NCBI RefSeq assembly: GCF_900167135.1
Contig: NZ_FUWZ01000003.1
Span: forward strand, 434,001 to 498,000
Source of the DNA: Chitinophaga eiseniae
GTDB lineage: Bacteria; Bacteroidota; Bacteroidia; Chitinophagales; Chitinophagaceae
Reading direction: 5' to 3'
DNA length: 64,000 bases
A program made the position numbers and the translations under genes. The notes under the pieces are model-generated. The model ran no database searches. It saw only the letters and a list, made by a program, of their open reading frames with translations, and was not told the DNA's origin. Within the stretch, counting starts at the first letter, position 1; every line of letters starts with the position of its first letter. Positions 52,503-61,704 of this stretch are shown in pieces.

Positions 52503-53859
52503 GTAATTCTTTTTCAGGGTGAACTTTCAACGAACGCGCCACGGGCGTCCAGTGCCTGATCTTATGCCCGTAAAAAGCGTAAAATATCAGGTACAGGTAG
52601 CAGGGAAACAATACCCAGTAGGCATGACGTACGTCATAATGGTCTGCAAAATAACCGTACAGCGGCGGCAACATCGCATTACCACTTAATCCCATGATCA
52701 TGAGCGAACCACCCAGCTTCGTAAAGCGGCCCAGTCCATCCAGTGCCAGCGGCCAGATACCTGCCCATACCAGTGAATTGGCAAAGCCCAGCAGCACGAC
52801 GAACCAGATGGATATATCCGCCGTATGCCCCAGCAGCCGAACTTCTCCCCGCATATAAATAATACCGATGGTGAACAGTGCGCCCAGTAAAGTACAGATA
52901 CGCAGCGCATTCACCTGGCTGAGGAATTTCGGAATAGTGACAATCCCCAGCAGATACCCACAGATCGTTACAAACAAAGTGTAGGAAGGGAAAGTCTTGG
53001 CTTCCATCAGCGGGATATGCATAGACGTAGCATAACCGATAATAGTATCGATGGCCACCACCTGCGTGCCTACGTGGAGGAAAATAGCGACGGCGCCAAG
53101 TATCAGGTGCGGAAAACCGAAGATGTTCTTTTTGCCGGCATTGGCAGCAGCCACTGCTCCCTCTTCTTTTTCGGTATCTATATCCGGCAAGGGAGAATAA
53201 CGGACCAGCAGTCCTAACAAAAACAATACAATAGCCACAATGCTGTAAGGCGTGATCACCCGGCGGATCAGTTCATCCAGCGTCGCTTCTTTTGCGTCGC
53301 CGGCCATATGCTGTAGTTGCGCAAACAGTGTGCTGTCTGTCGGCTTCAGGATGACGGCGGCAAAAATCAGTGGCGCGATAATACCAGCGCCCTTGTTACA
53401 GATGCCCATAATACTGATACGCTGCGCTGCGCTTTCCTTCGGCCCAAGGATAGTGATATAAGGATTAGCGGCTGTTTGCAGCACGGCCAGTCCCAGTCCG
53501 ATGGTAAACAGTCCCAGCAGAAATATTTCATACGTACGGGTGAGGGCCGCCGGGACAAAGATAGCGGCGCCCAATGCCATGGTCCAGAACCCCAGCATGA
53601 TCCCCTTCTTGAAGCCCACCGCTTTCAGCAGGTAAGAAGAAGGCACCGACATGATAAAATACGAAATATAAAAAGCGAAGGCCACGAGATAAGACTGAAA
53701 ATTCGTCAGCTCGCAGGCGATCTTGAAGTACGGTATCAGAATAGCGTTGACCCAGGTAACGAAGCCGAAGATAAAAAACAGCATCCCGATGATGAGGATG
53801 GAGATGACAGTATCTCTGCGGCTCAGCTGTCCCGGATCTACCCGGTGAGTATTTTGCAT
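52483..53859 (-). CDS. FHS-family sugar permease (NagP/FucP type MFS)
   Basis: Inner-membrane proton-sugar symporter of the fucose-galactose-N-acetylglucosamine family, 458 residues from ATG 53859 (MQNTHRVDPGQLSRRD). In-frame sequence back to 53925 lies in the neighbouring gene and is not homologous. Typical blocks are MLFFIFGFVTWVNAILIPYF, YLVAFAFYISYFIMSVPSS, LGLAVLQTAANPYITILGP and ICNKGAGIIAPLIF. The overlap with nagA suggests N-acetylglucosamine or a derivative as substrate. About 12 membrane helices are visible. Confidence 0.88.
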   Translation of the reverse strand: MQNTHRVDPGQLSRRDTVISILIIGMLFFIFGFVTWVNAILIPYFKIACELTNFQSYLVAFAFYISYFIMSVPSSYLLKAVGFKKGIMLGFWTMALGAAIFVPAALTRTYEIFLLGLFTIGLGLAVLQTAANPYITILGPKESAAQRISIMGICNKGAGIIAPLIFAAVILKPTDSTLFAQLQHMAGDAKEATLDELIRRVITPYSIVAIVLFLLGLLVRYSPLPDIDTEKEEGAVAAANAGKKNIFGFPHLILGAVAIFLHVGTQVVAIDTIIGYATSMHIPLMEAKTFPSYTLFVTICGYLLGIVTIPKFLSQVNALRICTLLGALFTIGIIYMRGEVRLLGHTADISIWFVVLLGFANSLVWAGIWPLALDGLGRFTKLGGSLMIMGLSGNAMLPPLYGYFADHYDVRHAYWVLFPCYLYLIFYAFYGHKIRHWTPVARSLKVHPEKELHGTEKV

Positions 53860-53869
53860 AAATGTCTGT

Positions 53870-55210
53870 TTATAAAGTAGGCTCCCATCCTTGTTCGTAC
53901 GTGCGTGTCCAATACTGCTGAGCAACGGTATCGTTCAGGATGTGGCCATTGCTGGTATCGATATGCAGGGCGTTGCCGGAGCGGAGGGAAATATTACCCA
54001 GCTGACAGAGCAATGTGCTCTGGTAACCGCTGAGGATGTCAGCGTTTAATTTTGCCCCTTTGCGGATGCCTTCAACGAAATTCTGGATATGCAGTGCATC
54101 GAGGCTTTCCGCGGGATTCATCAGGTTGCGCGGATCGATGATGGCCTGGTTCTTCACTTCCTTCACCACTTTATTGTCCAGGTCAAAAATCGTATAGGCG
54201 TTACCGTCAATCACCAGCGAACCTTTTTCACCGTAGAAGATAACGCCTACGGAATTGCCTTCCACGGTGCGACCATTGCAGCTGCGGCCTTCCCAGGTCA
54301 TGCTGGTATTGTTGGGAAATTCCAGCGTGATGACTTGTGTGTCAGGTGTTTCCCAGTCGTCCGAAAAACGGTAACGGCCCCCCGCGGAGACAACGCGGCT
54401 GGGATAATCCACGCCAAGTCCCCAACGCATCAGGTCTATCATATGGGTGCCGTTGTTCAGCGCCTCTCCGGTGCCCCAGTTCCAGAACCAGTGCCAGTTA
54501 TAATGTATCAGGTTATCTTTCAGCGCGCGGCGCGGAGCAGGGCCCTGCCACAGGTCGTAGTTAAGCCATTCGGGCACCGCTATTTCCTTACCCTGACCAA
54601 TAGATTTGCGGTTATTGGTATACCATCCTTTGGCGAAATAGGCGCGGCCGATAGCGCCTTCGTGCACCTCACGGATAGCTGCTTCCACATTAGGCCAGGA
54701 GCGGCGCTGGTTACCCATCTGGATAACACTTTTGTATTTATCCGCTACCTTTACCAGCAGTTCTCCTTCGTGCGGATTATGGCTGCAGGGTTTTTCGAGG
54801 TATACATGTTTGCCGGCTTTTGCCGCCAGGATAGCCGCCGGCGCATGCCAGTGGTCCGGCGCCGCCACGATGAGGGCGTCCATGTTTTTATTCTCGAGGG
54901 CTTTCCGGAAGTCCGGAACATCTTTGGGTTTCTTCCCGGCGATCTTAAACACACTTTCTACGCACTTTGCCGCCGCGCGGCTATCCACGTCGGACACTGA
55001 TACCACTTCACAGTTCTGCTGACGGGCGTAGTTGTTGGCCAGCGCCAGCCCGCGGGAGTTCACGCCCATCATGCCGACTCTCAGCCGTTCGTTGGCCCCC
55101 ATAATGCGGGCGTAGCTCGCTGCGCTGATACCAGGTAACATGCTGCCCAGCATAATGGCCGCCGTGCCTTTCGTTGTTTTCTTCAGGAAGTCTCTACGGG
55201 ACGCCTTCAT
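53870..55210 (-). CDS. Tat-exported Gfo/Idh/MocA-family oxidoreductase
   Basis: NAD(P)-dependent sugar oxidoreductase family, 446 residues. The N-terminus MKASRRDFLKKTTKGTAAIM is a twin-arginine signal. The Rossmann domain begins LRVGMMGVNSRGLALANNYA and contains DALIVAAPDHWHAPAAI and VYLEKPCSHN (the EKP motif). The C-terminal domain has HWFWNWGTGEALNNGTHMID and LMRWGLG. Export with a tightly bound cofactor is known for some relatives. It is 34 bp downstream of a second such gene and 10 bp upstream of the permease, so it probably acts on a sugar in the periplasm before uptake. Confidence 0.9.
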   Translation of the reverse strand: MKASRRDFLKKTTKGTAAIMLGSMLPGISAASYARIMGANERLRVGMMGVNSRGLALANNYARQQNCEVVSVSDVDSRAAAKCVESVFKIAGKKPKDVPDFRKALENKNMDALIVAAPDHWHAPAAILAAKAGKHVYLEKPCSHNPHEGELLVKVADKYKSVIQMGNQRRSWPNVEAAIREVHEGAIGRAYFAKGWYTNNRKSIGQGKEIAVPEWLNYDLWQGPAPRRALKDNLIHYNWHWFWNWGTGEALNNGTHMIDLMRWGLGVDYPSRVVSAGGRYRFSDDWETPDTQVITLEFPNNTSMTWEGRSCNGRTVEGNSVGVIFYGEKGSLVIDGNAYTIFDLDNKVVKEVKNQAIIDPRNLMNPAESLDALHIQNFVEGIRKGAKLNADILSGYQSTLLCQLGNISLRSGNALHIDTSNGHILNDTVAQQYWTRTYEQGWEPTL

Positions 55211-55244
55211 AAGCTATCAGATTTTTGGTATTGGAATTACAGGT

Positions 55245-56258
55245 TTATATATTATTGATATTCGCCAGCGTCACCGGTTTTCCGCCTTTACGTTTGCTCT
55301 CCTGTGCTGCCTCCATGAAGGCCAATATCTCCAGTGTTTCTTCCGGCTTTACCGGCGCCACGCCAGTGCGGAAAAAGGTGGCTATCTCCTGGAGCAACGC
55401 TTCATAACCCTTAAAAGGACCAAGTAACAGGTTACCCTTCTCTCCGAAAACGCGGCCGCCAAAATCACTCGGGCTGTTACGCGTACCTCTGAAGGTGCCG
55501 ATGCGGTCATCCGCCCATTGTCCTACCACCACGTCGTTGCCGGGGGTACTGAAGCGGGTCACGGTGGTACAACCGCTGCCCATCACCGCAAAGAGTGTTT
55601 CTATGCCGTGGATGCCGTACCAGAAAAGGTCGGGGTGCGTTTTTTCCAGGGCAGCCGGACTGTACGTGTCCGCGCCGGTCACTTTACCGACAACGCCCTG
55701 TTGCACCTGTTTCACGCTATCCATGAAGCGCAGCGCAGAAGAAGAGAAAACGGGCGCCTTGTATTTTTTTGCCGCTTTGGCGATGGCGATGCCATCTGCC
55801 AGCGAAGCGGCCAACGGCTTATCGATAAACACTTTTTTTCCCGCTTTGATGGCCGGCATAGCCTGCGCGAGGTGCGGTCGGCCGTCATTCGACTCGACGA
55901 GTATTACATCTGACTTATCGAGCAACGCCTGCATGGTGTCTACGATCTCCACCCCCATCGCTTTTACCTGTTCCGTATATTCCGGCAACCTCTTTTTATT
56001 CAACTCGATGTCCGGGCTTGTTTGCGGCAAAGCAGCTACCACGCGCATACCTTCCAGTCCGGGAACCGTTGCCGGACTGTTGAACCCTTTCGTAAAGGCG
56101 ATGGCGTGAGAAGTATCCAGTCCGATGATACCAATGCGTATCCCGTTGGTTTGTTGTACCAGGCCCCTGCCATACAATGGCCGGAGTCCTCCCATTAGTC
56201 CTGTTCCTATGCCTGCCAATGCGGTATTGCGGATAAAATTGCGGCGACTGCTTTTCAT
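55245..56258 (-). CDS. Tat-exported Gfo/Idh/MocA-family oxidoreductase
   Basis: The first gene of the leftward operon, 337 residues. The twin-arginine signal is MKSSRRNFIRNTALAGIGTG. The Rossmann segment is IRIGIIGLDTSHAIAFTKGF, with DVILVESNDGRPHLAQAMPA and FIDKPLA in place of EKP. The C-terminal domain is compact (WYGIHGIETLFAVMG, DDRIGTFRGTRN). It is shorter and only distantly similar to the downstream oxidoreductase, so it is not a recent duplicate. A 14-bp palindrome lies 135 bp upstream, suggesting LacI-type control of the operon. Confidence 0.88.
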   Translation of the reverse strand: MKSSRRNFIRNTALAGIGTGLMGGLRPLYGRGLVQQTNGIRIGIIGLDTSHAIAFTKGFNSPATVPGLEGMRVVAALPQTSPDIELNKKRLPEYTEQVKAMGVEIVDTMQALLDKSDVILVESNDGRPHLAQAMPAIKAGKKVFIDKPLAASLADGIAIAKAAKKYKAPVFSSSALRFMDSVKQVQQGVVGKVTGADTYSPAALEKTHPDLFWYGIHGIETLFAVMGSGCTTVTRFSTPGNDVVVGQWADDRIGTFRGTRNSPSDFGGRVFGEKGNLLLGPFKGYEALLQEIATFFRTGVAPVKPEETLEILAFMEAAQESKRKGGKPVTLANINNI

Positions 56259-56392
56259 GTTGGAATTTTTACGGTTGCTTAATTTATCAGGACGAGCTGA
56301 TGAATGTCCCTTTATATAGTATTAACAGATGATCTGTAATCGAAAATTTCAGTTGATCGCTGCGCCGCCGGAAGCATTCGTTTTTCAATTTC

Positions 56393-56406
56393 CGGGTACG
56401 TACCCG
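56393..56406. promoter_or_regulatory. Perfect 14-bp palindrome, probable LacI-family operator
   Basis: CGGGTACGTACCCG is a perfect palindrome with a central CG, the layout of LacI-family sites. On the minus strand it directly follows TAGCTATTTTTCG, a possible -7 region, so it would overlap the start of the leftward operon transcript (56258 onward). A near copy lies at 57344-57357 before the rightward operon. The rest of the 56259-56506 gap shows no other clear signal. Confidence 0.6.
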
Positions 56407-56506
56407 AAAAATAGCTATTTTTTTGAGAACACACAATGTTTTTTTTGGGGAGGGTGATTTAGGGGATGTTTTTGAAACCTATCCTCGCAAAGGACAGCAT
56501 TGATAC

Positions 56507-57202
56507 TTACTGAACATAATTATCAAAATATGTATTGCCAAAAAACGAATCGTTCGCTTTTTCCGCCTCTATAAAATCCCTGTAGGAGAAGTTTTTACCC
56601 TGATGTTCAGGTTGCTTTTTTGCCTTCAGGTAATCGCCATAATAGGAGAAGCCACCGCCGGAGCTATGCCATTCCAGGAAGACGGGGCTTTTTTCACTGA
56701 TAACGGTGAGATCGCCGGTGGTGGTTTTCTCGCCCATATTGACGATGGTATTGTTAGTATTAAAGAAATAATACAGGCCGTCTTTATACCACACCTGATT
56801 GGTAAATTCCTTACTACGGTAGTGGTAGTCTGTCTTACCCAGTTTTTCGTTCATCAGTTTGACCAATGCTGCTGTCTTGTCTTTGGTTTCCGTATGAAGA
56901 CCGTAAGCGCCTACCTTGTTGTTTTCGGGCGTCAGAAAAAAGATAGCGTAATTGGAGAATCCATTGCCTTCGTCGTTTCCGGACAGCATACTACCGGAAA
57001 AAGACTGGCCATACAACCGCAGCAGTTCCGGCTGTTTGGAGGCATATCCGATACACTCGTTTAACTCCAGTTCCTTTTTTAAATGATATTTACTGACCAT
57101 GCTGGTATCAGCGGGCAGGGAGAGGGTCGACAAATCAAAATTATTCTGTTGACAAGATAACATCATCACACACAACAAAAGGTACAGTACATTTTTTTTC
57201 AT
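56507..57202 (-). CDS. Lipoprotein of unknown function
   Basis: A 231-residue exported lipoprotein with signal LYLLLCVMMLSC (Cys about 17). The mature part has mixed alpha/beta character with Tyr/Phe-rich strands (YAIFFLTPENNKVGAYGL, NQVWYKDGLYYFFNTNN, LEWHSSGGGFSYYGDYL). I recognise no family. It lies between the two palindromes that control the flanking operons, reading leftward, so it may belong to the same regulon. Its function is open. Confidence 0.7.
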   Translation of the reverse strand: MKKNVLYLLLCVMMLSCQQNNFDLSTLSLPADTSMVSKYHLKKELELNECIGYASKQPELLRLYGQSFSGSMLSGNDEGNGFSNYAIFFLTPENNKVGAYGLHTETKDKTAALVKLMNEKLGKTDYHYRSKEFTNQVWYKDGLYYFFNTNNTIVNMGEKTTTGDLTVISEKSPVFLEWHSSGGGFSYYGDYLKAKKQPEHQGKNFSYRDFIEAEKANDSFFGNTYFDNYVQ

Positions 57203-57313
57203 TTTCTATAAATTGATCAGCGGGCTATTGGTATTAGTCGCGCCCTTACTGAAGGGTTAAGATTTAAAAGTATCACTTTTCCCTCTTTTTTTGACGGCCG
57301 CATGAAAAAATTC

Positions 57314-57357
57314 TTTTCTTTCCCAAAGAATGTACCTATCTTTCGGTAACGTACCCG
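57314..57357 (+). promoter_or_regulatory. Promoter with overlapping palindromic operator for the NRAMP/PQQ operon
   Basis: TTTT (57314-57317), 19 bp, then TATCTTTC (57337-57344) approximates the Bacteroidota promoter. CGGTAACGTACCCG (57344-57357) starts on the last base of the -7 box and matches the palindrome at 56393-56406 at 12 of 14 positions, with one intact half-site GTACCCG. A repressor here would block the rightward operon beginning at 57459. Nothing else is evident in 57203-57458. Confidence 0.5.
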
Positions 57358-57458
57358 GAAAAACGCCGGCCTTCATCCAAAGTCAATACTACAGGGGCTT
57401 CCAAACCTCTTTCAGCCAATATCAGCAACACATCCGAAAAAAGTAAAAAATCAATCTG

Positions 57459-58724
57459 ATGTCATCAACCGGATCAACAATGGAACAAGCGCCTGTTACC
57501 GCTAAGGGCAGCGCGAAAAAAGGCAGTCAATACAAGGCATGGCTACAGTCCCTCGGGCCGGGGTTGATCACGGCCGCGCTGGTATTTGGTCCCAGCAAGG
57601 TCACCATCGCCTCCATCATGGGCGCCAGCTATGGTTTTTCCCTGTTATGGATCGTCGTGGTAGCCATCTTCTTCATGATCATCTTTACCATGATGGCGGC
57701 GCGGGTAGGCATTGCTACCAACGAATCGTTACTGAGCACTATCAGCCGTAAGTGGGGCCGGCCGGCGCGTATCGCTATCGGCGTAGGCGTTTTCCTGGTC
57801 ACCGCCTCTTTCCAGGCGGGCAACTCCATCGGTTCAGGCATCACACTGGCGGAAGCCACCCATACCAATAAAACTGTCTGGATCATCACCTGCAACCTGG
57901 CCGGCATCAGTATCCTGTTTTTCCGTACTTTCTACAAGATGCTGGAGAAGATCATGATAGCGCTCATCATCATGATGTTGTTTGCCTTCATTGTAACCAT
58001 GGTCCTCTCCCATCCGCCAGTGGCGGGCATCGCATCAGGTTTCGTTCCTACGATGCCTGACGGTTCACAGCAACTGATCATCGCTTTTATGGCGTCGTGC
58101 TTTTCGATTGTAGGCGCCATCTACCAGTCCTACCTGGTACAGGAGCGTAAACGTATCCGTCCGGATGTGACACAGACCGGCAGAGAAACGCTGCCCGGCA
58201 TGCTGATACTCGGTTTCATGAGCGCAACCTTGATGATCTGCGCAGCCACCGTGTTACATCCGGCCGGCACCAGGATTACCACCGCCACCGATATGGCCAT
58301 TGCGCTGGAGCCGGTGTTCGGCAACGCTGCCTCCGCCCTTTTCCTCCTCGGCCTTTTCGGCGCCTCGTTTTCTTCCCTCCTGGGCAATGCAGCGCTGGGT
58401 GGCACCCTGCTGGGCGACGCATTGGGGTATGGCGGTCAGCTCAGCTCCGGCATGGTACGTACCTTCATCGCCGTTATTATGCTGATCGGCGCCGGCGTGG
58501 CCATTACCTTCGGCAAGCTGCCGCTGGAACTCATTGTGCTGGCGCAGGCGGTGACCATTTTCATCGTCCCGTTCATTGGCATCGCATTGTACCTCGTGGC
58601 CAACGATGCTGCTATTATGGGCAAAATGAAAAACAACACGTTTACCAATATTGCAGGCGCTGCAGGACTGATTATCATGCTGCTGCTGGCCGTGAGCAAT
58701 GCCGTTACCCTCTTCTTTTCTTAA
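57459..58724 (+). CDS. NRAMP-family transporter homologue lacking the metal-site motifs
   Basis: An 11-helix membrane protein of 421 residues with clear NRAMP architecture (LGPGLITAALVFGPSKVTIA, GASYGFSLLWIVVV, LGIATN-like RVGIATNESLL). However, helix 1 has GPSK where Mn/Fe transporters have DPGN, and the helix 6 region reads FSIVGAIYQSYLVQE instead of the MPH motif. Both helices that supply the metal ligands are therefore changed. The protein may carry a different ion or an organic solute. It is the first gene of the rightward operon with sugar-oxidising enzymes, which supports a solute linked to that pathway. The start is ATG 57459. Confidence 0.85.
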   Translation: MSSTGSTMEQAPVTAKGSAKKGSQYKAWLQSLGPGLITAALVFGPSKVTIASIMGASYGFSLLWIVVVAIFFMIIFTMMAARVGIATNESLLSTISRKWGRPARIAIGVGVFLVTASFQAGNSIGSGITLAEATHTNKTVWIITCNLAGISILFFRTFYKMLEKIMIALIIMMLFAFIVTMVLSHPPVAGIASGFVPTMPDGSQQLIIAFMASCFSIVGAIYQSYLVQERKRIRPDVTQTGRETLPGMLILGFMSATLMICAATVLHPAGTRITTATDMAIALEPVFGNAASALFLLGLFGASFSSLLGNAALGGTLLGDALGYGGQLSSGMVRTFIAVIMLIGAGVAITFGKLPLELIVLAQAVTIFIVPFIGIALYLVANDAAIMGKMKNNTFTNIAGAAGLIIMLLLAVSNAVTLFFS

Positions 58725-58745
58725 ACCAAGCACCTGTTATCACAT

Positions 58746-60296
58746 ATGAAACGTACCGGCATTCTTTTTTTGATAGTCATAATAGCGGCCGCCGGCGCTT
58801 ACTGGCTGCTACGGCCCGAACAACCGGCTGACTTTACGCAGCCTGTTGAAGCCACGCTGCAACTCAATAAAACCACGCTGGGCATCAGCACCATCGCCTC
58901 CGATCTCAACGTGCCATGGGAGATCGTCTGGGGCCCTGACAACCAGCTCTGGTTCACCGAACAAAGCGGCACCATCAGTAAAGTAGATCCCCATACCGGC
59001 ATCAAAAAATTGTTGCTGACCATCCCGGAAGTATACCGTCAACGTACGCTGGGGCTACTGGGCATGGCCATTCATCCCGACAAGGACAAACCGTATGTGT
59101 TTGTAGACTATACGCACCGGAACAAAGACGCTACCATCGTGTCGCGGCTGGTACGGTATACCTATACGGCCGATACACTGAAAGATCCGCTGCTATTGCT
59201 CGAACTACCCGGTAGCACCGGTCATAACGGCTCCCGGGTAGCCATCTCCCCTGATGGCAAAGTACTGCTCTCTACCGGCGATGCCGCCCGCGACCAGAAT
59301 GCCCCTGACACCGCGTCGCGCAACGGCAAAGTGTTACGCCTCAATATAGACGGCACCGTGCCCTCCGACAACCCTTATCCCGGTAATTACATGTGGTCCC
59401 GGGGCCATCGCAACATCCAGGGATTGGTATTCACAGACAAAGGCCATCTCTTTGCCTCTGAACATGGCGACGCTACCGACGATGAACTGAACCGGATCGG
59501 GAAAGGCGGCTACTATGGCTGGGCACGGATTGAAGGATACGCAGACCGTCCGGATGAAAAAGCTCATGCAGACTCCTTCCCCTTCATGGCGCCGCTCAAA
59601 GCCTGGACGCCGACCATCGCGCCTGCCGGCATCGACTATTACGCTTCCGGTAAAATCCCGGAATGGAAAAACAGCCTGTTGCTGGGAACACTCAAAGCGG
59701 CCAGTCTCCACATCCTACACCTGAACGACACGCAGGACGCCGTCACCGCAGAAGAGGTGCTGCTTGCCGGCAAATACGGACGGCTGCGTGACCTCTGTGT
59801 TTCTCCCGAAGGCGACGTATACATCGCCACCAGTAACCGCGACTGGAATCCCGGCAAAGGTTTTCCGTTACCCCACGACGACCGTATCCTGCGTATCGCA
59901 GCACTGAAGCCGGGGCAAACGGTACCAGCCACGGCTACACGGGAAAATGCACAACCGGTTACTGACCCCGCTGCTGCTACCAGCGGCGCCACGCTCTACA
60001 AAAACTATTGTGAAGCCTGCCACAAGACCGACGGTAAAGGAGTACCCGCTTCTTTCCCTCCGCTCGCCGGCAACCCGCTCGTTACCGGCAAAGCCACACC
60101 ACTGGTACAAACCATTCTGCATGGCCGCACCGGCGACGCCAAAAGCAAAAACAGCAGCTATGGCGAACAGATGCCTGCTTTCAACTTCCTGAAAGATGAA
60201 GAGATCGCCGCCATTACAACGTATATCCGTAACAGCTGGGGCAACCATGCCGACAGTATCCGCGCCGCCGCCATCACCAAAGAAAGACAACCCTGA
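58746..60296 (+). CDS. PQQ-dependent sugar dehydrogenase fused to cytochrome c
   Basis: Exported 516-residue protein with an N-terminal signal or anchor (ILFLIVIIAAAGAYWLL). The main domain (about 40-400) is a soluble glucose/aldose-sugar-dehydrogenase beta-propeller: LNVPWEIVWGPDNQLWFTEQ, GLLGMAIHPD, GSTGHNGSRVAISPDGKVLL, RGHRNIQGLVF, ASEHGDATDDELNRIGKGGYYGW as separate blocks. A class I cytochrome c domain follows with CEACH at about 422-426 and a likely Met ligand in GEQMPAFNFL. It oxidises a sugar in the periplasm and passes electrons straight to its haem. PQQ must come from elsewhere. It lies 21 bp after the NRAMP-like gene. Confidence 0.9.
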   Translation: MKRTGILFLIVIIAAAGAYWLLRPEQPADFTQPVEATLQLNKTTLGISTIASDLNVPWEIVWGPDNQLWFTEQSGTISKVDPHTGIKKLLLTIPEVYRQRTLGLLGMAIHPDKDKPYVFVDYTHRNKDATIVSRLVRYTYTADTLKDPLLLLELPGSTGHNGSRVAISPDGKVLLSTGDAARDQNAPDTASRNGKVLRLNIDGTVPSDNPYPGNYMWSRGHRNIQGLVFTDKGHLFASEHGDATDDELNRIGKGGYYGWARIEGYADRPDEKAHADSFPFMAPLKAWTPTIAPAGIDYYASGKIPEWKNSLLLGTLKAASLHILHLNDTQDAVTAEEVLLAGKYGRLRDLCVSPEGDVYIATSNRDWNPGKGFPLPHDDRILRIAALKPGQTVPATATRENAQPVTDPAAATSGATLYKNYCEACHKTDGKGVPASFPPLAGNPLVTGKATPLVQTILHGRTGDAKSKNSSYGEQMPAFNFLKDEEIAAITTYIRNSWGNHADSIRAAAITKERQP

Positions 60297-60300
60297 CACC

Positions 60301-61665
60301 ATGAAGCAAAATATTATCTTTGCCGGCATGACGGCAGCCCTGCTATCATGCAGCACTACTCAAAAAAAACAATCTTCCATGCAACTGATCGCATTAGATC
60401 CCGGGCACTTCCATGCTTCACTGGTACAACAACAAATGTACCCCGGCATAGATTCCACTATCCATGTGTTTGCACCCGAAGGTCCGGAAGTAAAACAATA
60501 CCTCGCCAGCATCGGGCAGTTCAATCAGCAAACAGACCCGCCGGTACACTGGGCGACTGACGTATATACCGGACCGGACTACCTGGAGAAAATGCTGCGG
60601 CAGCCCACGGGTAATATTGTGGTGATTGCGGGCAACAACCGGCTCAAGGCCACCTATATCCGCCGGTCCGTTAATGCCGGCCAACATGTGCTGGCAGACA
60701 AACCCATGGCCATCGATGCAGCAGGCTTCGACTCCCTGCAGGCCGCCTTCCGCGAAGCAGCGGAAAAAAAAGTACAACTCTACGATATCATGACCGAACG
60801 GTATGAGATCAGAAATACCCTGCAACGCGAACTCTCTCAACTACAGGACGTTTTCGGAACGCTCGAAGCCGGAACTCCCGGCAACCCTGCCGTGGTCAAA
60901 AACAGCGTCCATCATTTCAAAAAGCTGGTCGCCGGCAAAACGATGGTACGCCCCGCCTGGTATATGGATGAAACCCAGCAGGGAGAAGGCATCGTGGACG
61001 TTACCACCCACCTGGTGGACCTGGTGCAATGGACCTGCTTTCCGGGGCAGATCATCGACTTTCATCATGACATACAGATAGATAGCGCCCACCGCTGGGC
61101 CACCACCATGAGTTTGCAACAATATGCAGACATCACCGGGCAGACCGCCTTCCCATCCTACCTGACAAAAAATGTGGGTAAAGACAACCTTTTACAGGTA
61201 TATGCCAATGGCTCCTTTGACTATACGATCAAAGGCATACATGCCAATATATCCGTTACCTGGAACTACCAGGCGCCGGAAGGCACCGGCGATACGCACT
61301 ATTCACTGCTGCGGGGCACGAAAGCCTCCCTGATCATCCGCCAGGGAGCGGAACAACTGTACAAACCTGTACTATACATCGAGTCAGCGCATCATCACGA
61401 TAGCGCTTATGCGAAAACCGTTGCAACACATATCGCCGTACTGGCCCAACAATATCCGGGACTATCGCTGAAAGAAAATGACAAAGGCTGGGAAGTAGTC
61501 ATCCCGGAAGCACTGGCCAAAAAACACGAAGCCCTCTTCGGCAAGGTCATGCAGCAATTCCTCGAATACGTGCGGAATAACAACATGCCCGCCTGGGAAG
61601 TACCCAATATGCTGGCCAAATACTACACCACCACACAGGCGCTCGCGCTGGCGAAAAAACAGTAA
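60301..61665 (+). CDS. Gfo/Idh/MocA-type oxidoreductase lipoprotein
   Basis: A 454-residue exported lipoprotein from ATG 60301 (MKQNIIFAGMTAALLSC, lipidated Cys17). An in-frame extension to 60196 lies inside the previous gene and is rejected. Dinucleotide-domain blocks are QLIALDPGHFHASLVQQ, NIVVIAGNNRLKATYIRR and VLADKPMAID. The central part VNVTTHLVDL-like segment GIVDVTTHLVDLVQWTCF and the C-terminal half fit the putative-oxidoreductase C-terminal family. It follows the PQQ enzyme by 4 bp. A membrane-anchored oxidoreductase beside a PQQ dehydrogenase supports sequential oxidation of a sugar outside the cytoplasm. Confidence 0.85.
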   Translation: MKQNIIFAGMTAALLSCSTTQKKQSSMQLIALDPGHFHASLVQQQMYPGIDSTIHVFAPEGPEVKQYLASIGQFNQQTDPPVHWATDVYTGPDYLEKMLRQPTGNIVVIAGNNRLKATYIRRSVNAGQHVLADKPMAIDAAGFDSLQAAFREAAEKKVQLYDIMTERYEIRNTLQRELSQLQDVFGTLEAGTPGNPAVVKNSVHHFKKLVAGKTMVRPAWYMDETQQGEGIVDVTTHLVDLVQWTCFPGQIIDFHHDIQIDSAHRWATTMSLQQYADITGQTAFPSYLTKNVGKDNLLQVYANGSFDYTIKGIHANISVTWNYQAPEGTGDTHYSLLRGTKASLIIRQGAEQLYKPVLYIESAHHHDSAYAKTVATHIAVLAQQYPGLSLKENDKGWEVVIPEALAKKHEALFGKVMQQFLEYVRNNNMPAWEVPNMLAKYYTTTQALALAKKQ

Positions 61666-61677
61666 GCCGCATTGTAG

Positions 61678-61685
61678 TATATTTG
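61678..61685 (+). promoter_or_regulatory. Possible -7 box for the lacI-type gene
   Basis: TATATTTG matches TAnnTTTG exactly and lies 19 bp before the regulator ATG. No TTTG is present 19 bp upstream, so this would be a weak or regulated promoter in addition to read-through from the operon. Confidence 0.35.
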
Positions 61686-61704
61686 GAAAAAATTATCAAC
61701 CGAT

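Noticed and set aside
57459..58724. Naming the NRAMP homologue mntH
   Set aside because: The residues that coordinate Mn or Fe in helices 1 and 6 are missing, so a manganese-transporter name would mislead.
60196..60300. N-terminal extension of the oxidoreductase at 60301
   Set aside because: It overlaps the cytochrome c coding region. The lipoprotein signal begins at ATG 60301.
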